DNA of 64,000 bases from the NCBI GenBank assembly GCA_016291135.1, contig JAEFAE010000006.1, positions 1 through 64,000 of the forward strand, in the 5' to 3' direction. Each line of letters starts with the position of its first letter. The first letter of the stretch is position 1. The notes under the pieces were generated by a model. It saw only the letters and a list, made by a program, of their open reading frames with translations, was not told where the DNA came from and did no database searches. Positions 1-5,948 of the stretch are shown piece by piece. The translations under genes were made by a program, and so were the position numbers. Source of the DNA: Bacteroidales bacterium (GTDB taxonomy: Bacteria; Bacteroidota; Bacteroidia; Bacteroidales; F082).

Positions 1-482
1 GAAAGTTCACGGGAGCCATGAGTTACACCTATTCGCGTGTCATCTATACCATCGACGGCATCAACGACGGCAATCCCTATTCGGCTTTGTCAGACATCCC
101 GCATGACTTCCGCATCAATGGCTGCTATCAGTTCACGCCACGCTGGAGCGCGAGTGCGGCTTGGCAGTATTCGAGCGGCCATCCCGTCACCTTGCCTGTG
201 GGTTTCTACGAGTACATGGGGCAGACCGTCCCGGTTTACACCGAACGCAACGCAAGCCGTACGCCTGCCTATCACCGCCTCGACCTTTCGTGCGCCTATC
301 ATTCGCCGAAATACAGGAACGGCTTCAACTGGAGCGCGAGTGTCGGGGTGTTCAACGCCTACAACCGTTTGAATCCCATCGGCTATCAGTTTGAGACCGA
401 TGTTGAATCAGGCGAGATGCGGGCATACGCCTACTCGATGTTTGGGATTTTGCCTAATGTTTCGCTGCGGGCAGGGTGGTGA
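1..482 (+). CDS. TonB-dependent outer-membrane receptor, C-terminal fragment
   Basis: The reading frame is open from the left edge of the window, so only the last ~160 residues are present and the start lies outside. The fragment shows alternating aromatic/polar strands typical of the last strands of an outer-membrane beta barrel: 'DFRINGCYQF', 'WSASAAWQYSSG', 'YHRLDLSCAY', 'NWSASVGVFNAYNRLNP', with an aromatic C-terminus (LRAGW). 'FNAYNRxNP' near the end is common in TonB-dependent receptors of Bacteroidota. The substrate cannot be inferred from this part. The assignment to a barrel family is an inference from strand pattern, not from a plug domain, which is missing here. Confidence 0.75.
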   Translation, partial: KFTGAMSYTYSRVIYTIDGINDGNPYSALSDIPHDFRINGCYQFTPRWSASAAWQYSSGHPVTLPVGFYEYMGQTVPVYTERNASRTPAYHRLDLSCAYHSPKYRNGFNWSASVGVFNAYNRLNPIGYQFETDVESGEMRAYAYSMFGILPNVSLRAGW

Positions 483-577
483 TTGGTTGTTTTTGGTTTG
501 AAATGTTGTGAGGGGGAAGGATTGTGTTTGAAGGTGTGGGAACCCATTTTATAGGATTTAGGGATCGAAAAAATACT

Positions 578-585
578 TAACTTTG
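578..585 (+). promoter_or_regulatory. Bacteroidota -7 promoter element (TAACTTTG)
   Basis: TAACTTTG matches the Bacteroidota -7 consensus TAnnTTTG and lies 23 bases before the ATG of the AlbA_2 regulator. A purine-rich AAGGAG follows at 595-600. No convincing -33 TTG was fixed. It would drive the regulator and, by read-through across a 39-base gap, whichever gene of the invertible cassette currently faces right. Confidence 0.55.
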
Positions 586-608
586 CATCATAATAAGGAG
601 AAGCCGCT

Positions 609-2141
609 ATGAACGAAAGCACCATAATAGATGCCTTGAAGAGAGGTGAAAGGGTAATCCTGGAGTGCAAGAAAGCCTCGGGGGAGGTTCCTAAGTCGCT
701 TTGGGAAACTTATTCGGCATTTGCCAACACTATTGGAGGATTGATTCTATTGGGAGTGGATGAGGACAAAAAGGAGAAAAACCCCGAAAAGCGTTATCGC
801 GTCATCGGCGTTGATGATCCACAGAAGATTATTACTGATTTTTGGAACACGATCAACAGCGACAAAGTGAATGCTAACATCCTTAGCGATAGTAACGTTG
901 AGGTGGTGAACATGGACGGCAAACAGCTCGTTTGCATCCATGTGCCTATGGCGGACTGGAGATCGAAGCCCATTTACCTGAATGGTAATGTGTATAAAGG
1001 GACCTTCAGGCGTAACCACGAGGGCGACTTTCACTGTACTGAACGTCAAGTGAAAGCGATGATTCGCGACTCGTTTGAGGAAGGCAACGACAGTTTGTTG
1101 ATAGAACACTATGGCATGGATGACATAGACCTGGACTCACTGCACCGTTATCGCACATTGTTCCAATACAGGAATGAAGGCCATGTGTGGAACGAGATTG
1201 ATGACAAGTCGTTTTTGAAGAACTTAGGCGGGTATGTGGTTGTAAGAGAATCGGGAAAAGAGTGTCTGACAATGGCTGGACTGCTGATGTTTGGCAAAGG
1301 GTTGTCGATACGGGAACGTTTCGACAACTTTCGCATGGACTACATCGATTTCTGTAACCTCATAGGTGAGGAACGGTACAGTGACAGACTGACATACGAT
1401 GGCCGTTGGGAAAACAACCTATATCAGTTTTTCAGCAGAGTGATACCTAAGGTGACTTTCGATCTTCCCAGGCCTTTCCGCATGGAAGGCATCCAGCGGG
1501 TTGATGATACGCCTCAGCACAAAGCGGTTCGTGAAGCTTTCACAAACGCCATAATCCATTCTGACTTTATCATGGAATCGGGGATTCTGCGCATAGAGAA
1601 ACACGATGACAAATTAGTGTTCCGCAATCCGGGGCTTTTGCGATTGCCTATTGAGCAGATTTACGAGGGAGGTGTTTCCTTCGCTCGAAATCCAAAAATC
1701 CAGAACATGCTTCGCATGGTAGGCTATGGCGAAAACCTCGGTTCGGGTTTCCCGCTCATCTTAGATGCCTGGAAACAAGCTGGTTGGGAGAAGCCGGAAC
1801 TGAAGAATAGGATTGATGTGGATGAAGTGGAGTTGGTGTTACCTTTGCCCTCAACCAAAGCGGTGACAACAGCAAATGAGCTGCCTAAAGGGTTGACTGA
1901 TGGGTTGCCTAAAGGGTTGTCTAAAAGGTTGTCTGATGAGTTGTCTAAAGGGTTGTCTGAAACTGCTGTTAAAATCTTGAAATTGATATATTTGGACAAA
2001 TATATCAGCAGAGAAATATTAGCGGAAAAAACTGGAATTTCCATTACTTCGGTACAGAATCATGTCAACAAATTGAAATCTATCGGCATACTTAAACGTA
2101 TAGGCTCTGCCAAAAGCGGGCATTGGGAGGTTGTGAAATGA
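609..2141 (+). CDS. AlbA_2 / RecG-like ATP-binding transcriptional regulator
   Basis: A 510-residue protein. The N-terminus (about 10-140) has the AlbA_2 (Schlafen-type) DNA-binding pattern: 'ILECKKASGEVPKSLWETYS' then 'FANTIGGLILLGVDE'. A HATPase_c_4-like segment sits near 310-370 ('AVREAFTNAIIHSDF'), followed by 'NPKIQNMLRMVGYGENLGSG'. Residues ~425-452 are seven tandem four-residue units, then a winged helix-turn-helix (about 455-510) ending in GHWEVVK. This architecture is known from the large AlbA_2/'RecG-like helicase' regulator family of Bacteroidota, whose targets are mostly unknown. It lies 39 bases upstream of the left inverted repeat of the invertible cassette, so its promoter probably serves the gene facing right. 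The ATG is preceded by AAGGAG. Confidence 0.85.
   Translation: MNESTIIDALKRGERVILECKKASGEVPKSLWETYSAFANTIGGLILLGVDEDKKEKNPEKRYRVIGVDDPQKIITDFWNTINSDKVNANILSDSNVEVVNMDGKQLVCIHVPMADWRSKPIYLNGNVYKGTFRRNHEGDFHCTERQVKAMIRDSFEEGNDSLLIEHYGMDDIDLDSLHRYRTLFQYRNEGHVWNEIDDKSFLKNLGGYVVVRESGKECLTMAGLLMFGKGLSIRERFDNFRMDYIDFCNLIGEERYSDRLTYDGRWENNLYQFFSRVIPKVTFDLPRPFRMEGIQRVDDTPQHKAVREAFTNAIIHSDFIMESGILRIEKHDDKLVFRNPGLLRLPIEQIYEGGVSFARNPKIQNMLRMVGYGENLGSGFPLILDAWKQAGWEKPELKNRIDVDEVELVLPLPSTKAVTTANELPKGLTDGLPKGLSKRLSDELSKGLSETAVKILKLIYLDKYISREILAEKTGISITSVQNHVNKLKSIGILKRIGSAKSGHWEVVK
1881..1964 (+). repeat. Seven 12-bp tandem repeats coding for a tetrapeptide linker
   Basis: Seven imperfect 12-base units in frame (for example CTGCCTAAAGGG, TTGACTGATGGG, TTGTCTAAAGGG) encode LPKG, LTDG, LPKG, LSKR, LSDE, LSKG and LSET. 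They link the ATPase part of the AlbA_2 regulator to its winged helix. Unit length is a multiple of three, so slippage would change linker length without a frameshift. A related array with the same unit length occurs at 7974-8033. Confidence 0.85.
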
Positions 2142-2160
2142 AAGATTTTTTAATTGTTTA

Positions 2161-2183
2161 ACTAGCGATAATAACAGATTATG
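2161..2183 (+). repeat. Left inverted repeat of the invertible cassette
   Basis: A 23-base sequence that recurs in inverted orientation at 3873-3895 with one mismatch (G versus A at the fifth base). Its last three bases are the ATG of the GNAT-like gene. It contains an internal dyad, ATAAT (2168-2172) and ATTAT (2178-2182) around the 5-base spacer AACAG, as expected for the core site of a tyrosine recombinase. Confidence 0.9.
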
Positions 2184-3167
2184 CAACACCTGTTTGAACT
2201 AAAAAGATTCGATTCCTCGACTTCAAGTTTGAAAAACGATTTCGCAAAAGCGTTGAAAATCTATGTCGACCAAACACCTGCGGATATAAAAACCAATTCC
2301 AATGAATTGTCAAGTTGGCTGATGAGTCCTTATAAAACTCATTTTGAGGTATTGGTTTTTATCTTGTATTGTGATGGCGAAGTAGTTGGCTTGGCGATGA
2401 TGACCTACCATCAACAGGTACAAGTAATGGCATATGAGTATGTCGCGATAGATAATGCATACTCTTCATTTGCGTCTTATTTTTCATATCTTGATTTGCT
2501 CAACAGTTACACGGCAGAAAACGGTTATGATGTTTTATATTGGATAGTAGAAATTAATAATAGAAATGGGGGGAAAGACATTGATAAAGAAAGCGTTCTA
2601 TTCAAAAAAATACTTTGCTTGAGCCAGTTTGGCAAGATTGGCGCTTATCACATGACTTTCCCCTTGGGTCTTGACAAAGACTCTTCGTTTGATGCCGTCA
2701 TGTATATCAAATCAAATGACAGAATAAAACAAATCAGCAAAGACAAATACATGAAAATTGTCGAATCAATTAAAGAGTATTATGCTGTTTGGTATAAAAG
2801 GTTCATGTTGAATGAGGATTATTCTCGCTATTGTCAGATTCTTCGTGATGTTTTTGATAAAATAAAAAGCAAACAAGCCCCAATCGACAGTATACCAATA
2901 TCATATATTGACTGTCCGTTACTTACACCTGGAGAGAAAACGCACAGTGTAATTGTCCCAAATACAAATGCCACCAAGAAAAAGAAATGGTTGATTCCTG
3001 TTGCAATTTTGGGAATAGTAGCGATTGCTTCTATTATTGCTGCATTGTGCTGGATGATTTTTGCTAAATTTGGGATTGATATATCCTCTATCGCAATTAT
3101 TATTGCCAATGTTGCAGCGGCTCTAATATCAGCCTTCTTTTTGTGGTTTATTGGCAAAAAGTCATAG
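2181..3167 (+). CDS. GNAT-like protein with two C-terminal membrane helices
   Basis: A 328-residue protein. The first ~180 residues resemble a divergent GNAT acyltransferase fold: 'FILYCDGEVVGLAMMTYH' fits the strand pair before the acyl-CoA site, but no clear R/Q-x-x-G-x-G/A loop was found. Residues ~270-294 and ~300-323 are hydrophobic and probably form a membrane hairpin, after a lysine-rich stretch (KKKK), so the large N-terminal part is likely cytoplasmic. The ATG lies within the left inverted repeat. The 3' end overlaps the oppositely oriented methyltransferase by 6 bases. In the present orientation it lies 39 bases after the AlbA_2 regulator and is predicted to be the expressed member of the pair. 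Substrate unknown; the acetyltransferase assignment is tentative. Confidence 0.75.
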   Translation: MQHLFELKRFDSSTSSLKNDFAKALKIYVDQTPADIKTNSNELSSWLMSPYKTHFEVLVFILYCDGEVVGLAMMTYHQQVQVMAYEYVAIDNAYSSFASYFSYLDLLNSYTAENGYDVLYWIVEINNRNGGKDIDKESVLFKKILCLSQFGKIGAYHMTFPLGLDKDSSFDAVMYIKSNDRIKQISKDKYMKIVESIKEYYAVWYKRFMLNEDYSRYCQILRDVFDKIKSKQAPIDSIPISYIDCPLLTPGEKTHSVIVPNTNATKKKKWLIPVAILGIVAIASIIAALCWMIFAKFGIDISSIAIIIANVAAALISAFFLWFIGKKS

Positions 3168-3875
3168 CTTAACGCACTCCATTAATACATTGCAACCATG
3201 TCTTTTGACAAAAGGTATTCTTTTCGCTATGGTATCAAGACAAGTGTATCTCGATGAGTCCGTCTCTGATTTTCCCAGATGAAATGCCAAAGCAGAGATT
3301 ATGTGGAAATACTCTTCGTTTAGTAGTTTGAGATTACAATGATTCAAAACTCTTTTGATATATGCTGGCGAAAATACCCAGATTTTATGAGGCTGGCCAT
3401 AATATGTTGTGGTTACAACATCCGCATCCACTCCATACAACGGTGTTCCTTTATATTCATAGGAGTAGCTGCTTTCAAATTCCAAAATCAGTTTTCCAGA
3501 ACGGCACAATACCCTTGATAATTCTGATAATGCTGCGACAGCATCACAATAGTTTAGCACACTGCCGACACAGACGACACCTGTGAAAAGGTCGTTTTCG
3601 AAAGGCAACTTCTCAATGTTTGCAACAGTGAAAAGAGGCTTGTCTTGAATCTTTTTCTCCGCGATATCCACATAATGTATGCGTCCTTGTATGTTATAAT
3701 CATTCTCACCGGCTCCTGCATTCAATACATAATCGTTTTTCTCAAAAGGATGCTTGTGAATGAATCTTGAAATCTCTTTTTGGGTATGTCTATACCATGG
3801 CTCATTTTGAGGCCAAATACTAGAAAGCTTATTATAATAGTCGGCAACTTTTTGAGAATCTATTTGCGCATCCAT
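3162..3875 (-). CDS. Class I SAM-dependent methyltransferase
   Basis: A 237-residue protein with a methyltransferase type-11-like core. 'YVLNAGAGENDYN' (near 48-60) corresponds to the SAM-binding motif I, 'IHYVDIAEKKI' to the acidic motif II loop, 'IEKLPFENDLFTGVVCVGSV' to motifs III/IV, and 'ALSELSRVLCRSGKLILEFE' to the motif-VI strand. Motif I has Asn where Asp is usual and lacks the third Gly. The start codon lies inside the right inverted repeat, so in the present orientation no gene or recognised promoter drives it. On inversion it would take the exact place of the GNAT-like gene. Substrate unknown. Confidence 0.8.
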   Translation of the reverse strand: MDAQIDSQKVADYYNKLSSIWPQNEPWYRHTQKEISRFIHKHPFEKNDYVLNAGAGENDYNIQGRIHYVDIAEKKIQDKPLFTVANIEKLPFENDLFTGVVCVGSVLNYCDAVAALSELSRVLCRSGKLILEFESSYSYEYKGTPLYGVDADVVTTTYYGQPHKIWVFSPAYIKRVLNHCNLKLLNEEYFHIISALAFHLGKSETDSSRYTCLDTIAKRIPFVKRHGCNVLMECVKL

Positions 3876-3895
3876 AATCTGTTATTATCGTTAGT
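3873..3895 (-). repeat. Right inverted repeat of the invertible cassette
   Basis: The inverted copy of 2161-2183 with one mismatch. On the minus strand it ends with the ATG of the methyltransferase. Similarity stops at both ends of the 23 bases, so the repeat is a defined site rather than a duplicated gene end. Confidence 0.9.
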
Positions 3896-3935
3896 CGTTT
3901 TCCGGGCTATTCCATATATTGCGGGAAAAAAGCCT

Positions 3936-4868
3936 ATGACTGAGGGTGTAAAACAAATTGATATGGCGGTGGCTGCGGAAGATTTTTTGAGCCACTGCAG
4001 GTTTGAGAGAAAACTGGATGAGAAAACGATAAGGGCTTATCGGTTTGACTTAAAACAGTTTACGGACGGCTTGGGGACGGATGCCAAGTTGTGTGATGTT
4101 ACACGGGATTACTTGAAACAATGGATCGTATCGCTGTCGAGTTATCGCTATAAAACGATTAAAAGGAAGATAGCGTCCGTAAATGCTTTCATGAATTATT
4201 TAGAAGTGGAGCGGGAGGAGTTCAACAATCCATTGCGGAGCTTGCATGTCCGTTTGAAGCCGCCCGTTAGACTTCCAGTAGTGATGACGAAGGAAGAAGT
4301 GCAACAGATTCTGGTAAAGCTTGATGTAGAGCAGAACGCTGTAAAAGACGACGGGCAACGTTTTTTTGCCGTTCGCAACAAAGCGATCATTGAATTGCTA
4401 TTTGGTTCGGGCATGAGGATTGGGGAGTTGTGTGGCCTTAGGAATCGGGATGTAGATTTGTGCCGAGGACAGGTGCGAATCATTGGAAAGGGTAACAAGG
4501 AGAGGGTTGTGGATGTCTGTTTGCCCGTGATCATGCAGTCGTTGAGGCAATGGGTGGATGTGCGCAAGTCGTCGGATGGCATGGAAGATGGTTTCTTCAC
4601 CAGTCGAATCGGCCGAAACCTGGGACCTCAGACGGTAAGGTCGTTGGTTCGTCGGCTAACAAATGACTGTAGCATAGAAAAGCATGTGACGCCACATACT
4701 TTCCGCCATACGTTTGCCACGCTACTGCTTGAAGAGAACATCGACATTGCCTATATCCAGCATATTCTGGGGCACAGCTCTATTGCAACCACGCAGATTT
4801 ATCTTCACGTCAATCCCTATAGACAACGAGAAATCTTGACGAACCATCATCCTCGAAGCAAGATGTGA
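3936..4868 (+). CDS. Tyrosine recombinase (XerC/D-like), candidate invertase
   Basis: A 310-residue protein (the frame is open further upstream, but the ATG at 3936 gives the standard family length; an upstream start would run through the repeat). It has an N-terminal SAM-like core-binding domain (about 8-95, 'FLSHCRFERKLDEKTIRAYR') and a catalytic domain with all expected residues: Arg in 'GSGMRIGELCGL', Lys in 'IIGKGNKERVV', HxxR in 'TPHTFRHTFATLLL', His in 'ILGHSSIATTQ' and the Tyr nucleophile in 'QIYLHV'. It starts 41 bases beyond the right inverted repeat. In Bacteroidota, single tyrosine recombinases beside invertible segments commonly catalyse the local inversion, so this is the likely enzyme. 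An unrelated Xer-like role cannot be excluded. Confidence 0.9.
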   Translation: MTEGVKQIDMAVAAEDFLSHCRFERKLDEKTIRAYRFDLKQFTDGLGTDAKLCDVTRDYLKQWIVSLSSYRYKTIKRKIASVNAFMNYLEVEREEFNNPLRSLHVRLKPPVRLPVVMTKEEVQQILVKLDVEQNAVKDDGQRFFAVRNKAIIELLFGSGMRIGELCGLRNRDVDLCRGQVRIIGKGNKERVVDVCLPVIMQSLRQWVDVRKSSDGMEDGFFTSRIGRNLGPQTVRSLVRRLTNDCSIEKHVTPHTFRHTFATLLLEENIDIAYIQHILGHSSIATTQIYLHVNPYRQREILTNHHPRSKM

Positions 4869-4984
4869 TTTATTGAGATAATGATGCGTACAGGATGCTT
4901 CCCGCAAACTTCCTTCGTGTTCCTGTGTATTTCCTGCGATTGGGTTTGGAGGGTATAGGACGGATGGATTATTTTTGTGGCTAT

Positions 4985-5116
4985 AATAGAACAAGGTGCT
5001 TGAGGAGACATTGCTTTTGTGGAAGATTGCCTTATCTCTCAAGCACCCGAAGCAAAACGAGAACACCTGAACGCATGGGACATAAGCCCTTGGCGCATTG
5101 TTATACCCGTTTTTGC
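4985..5116 (-). ncRNA. Candidate structured non-coding RNA
   Basis: The 474-base gap between the recombinase and the next gene holds no credible protein gene, but a leftward TATCTTTG promoter element lies at 5121-5128. The predicted transcript starts near 5116 and can form two helices. One is CGTTTTTGC (5108-5116) with GCAAAACG (5052-5059), enclosing a small GGGC/GTCCC-type hairpin. The other is CTCAAGCACC (5038-5047) with GGTGCTTGAG (4995-5004), a 10-bp perfect stem extended past a bulge. The tight fit of promoter, start and first helix supports an RNA gene of about 130 bases. The family was not identified and the 3' end is approximate. Confidence 0.5.
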
Positions 5117-5120
5117 ATGG

Positions 5121-5128
5121 CAAAGATA
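5121..5128 (-). promoter_or_regulatory. -7 promoter element for the candidate ncRNA (TATCTTTG)
   Basis: On the minus strand this reads TATCTTTG, a match to TAnnTTTG. It ends 5 bases before the first paired base of the predicted RNA. No leftward protein gene is near enough to explain it. Confidence 0.5.
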
Positions 5129-5342
5129 GCAATTATTCGAAAGATGCAATGAAAATGCTGAGAAAAACTAATCCAATAACAATGAAAAATGAGATGTTAA
5201 CACAAAAGTGATTTCTTGATACTGGTGAATGAGTTTCTGCAGAGCTGGGCGTTTTATTGGGCAGAAGGGGAATTTGGATAGACCTATTTGACAAAAGAAT
5301 GAAAGGGACTTTAATCGGATAAGGTGAATGCGAGATAATAAT

Positions 5343-5861
5343 ATGAGCGAGAGTAAAGATTTTGTGAAGATACGGCATTTGATGGAGTATGCGGAGCGAT
5401 TGCCAAAGCATGACAACGTTGTTGTGCTGAAGGCGTTGCTTGCCACTATAGCGGAAGAGGATGGCGACTGGACGCAGACGGTGAGAATTGCCATGGAGGA
5501 GGCAGAGGAGCGGCAGGAGGCCGCCGAGATGCATAGCCGTTACAAGATTTCGAACCAGAAGATTACGGCTTTTGTGAAACTGTTCCGCATTATCTACGAC
5601 CTGCATATCTTTGAGACTGCCGACGGCAAATATGCCTCCAATTCGGAGAATTTCATCTGTGACCTGGGATTGTTTTTCAACACGGAAATCAAGCACACGA
5701 GGAATCTGCTATCATCGGCCAAACGGACGGGCAACTTCATGGATGTGTTTGAGAGGCTGCATGAGCTTGCCCAGGCGTATTATGAGAAAGGGGACGGGCT
5801 GAATATGGGCAAACGTATGGTTCGAGAACGGCAGGAAAGGATTGATTTTGGTAGTTATTGA
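5343..5861 (+). CDS. Hypothetical protein, helical
   Basis: About 172 residues, predicted mostly helical and charged, with no signal peptide or membrane segment. An in-frame ATG at 5328 would add five residues; the start at 5343 (MSESKDF) is the more usual looking N-terminus. The second half ('LGLFFNTEIKHTRNLLSSA', 'VFERLHELAQAYYEKGD') vaguely recalls the C-terminal part of RteC-type proteins of Bacteroides mobile elements, but I would not assign it on that. It stands alone between the ncRNA candidate and the TPR regulator. Function unknown. Confidence 0.6.
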   Translation: MSESKDFVKIRHLMEYAERLPKHDNVVVLKALLATIAEEDGDWTQTVRIAMEEAEERQEAAEMHSRYKISNQKITAFVKLFRIIYDLHIFETADGKYASNSENFICDLGLFFNTEIKHTRNLLSSAKRTGNFMDVFERLHELAQAYYEKGDGLNMGKRMVRERQERIDFGSY

Positions 5862-5948
5862 TACGTGAACTGTGATGGGGAGGTTATTTTTGGCGGGGGT
5901 TGATGGATTTTGAGTAATTTTGCAAGTGTGATTTTGCTTGAAATTGAG

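Larger units (their letters stand above)
2161..3895. mobile_element. Probable invertible two-gene DNA cassette
   Basis: A segment of about 1.7 kb bounded by 23-bp inverted repeats (22/23 identical) and holding two convergent genes, each starting with the ATG inside a repeat. It is AT-richer than the core genome. An intact tyrosine recombinase starts 41 bases to the right. Inversion would exactly exchange the two open reading frames behind the same leader and upstream gene, so only the right-facing gene would be co-transcribed with the AlbA_2 regulator. The sequence shows the repeats, the gene layout and the recombinase. The switching itself is inference. Confidence 0.8.

Noticed and set aside
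4722..5132. A 136-codon leftward open frame after the recombinase
   Set aside because: It overlaps the recombinase 3' end antisense and has no protein-like features. The same stretch and its promoter are better explained by the structured RNA candidate.
5333..5345. GAGATAATAATATG as a third copy of the inversion repeat
   Set aside because: Only the AT-rich GATAATA part is shared. The spacer and outer bases of the repeat do not match, so it is probably chance.
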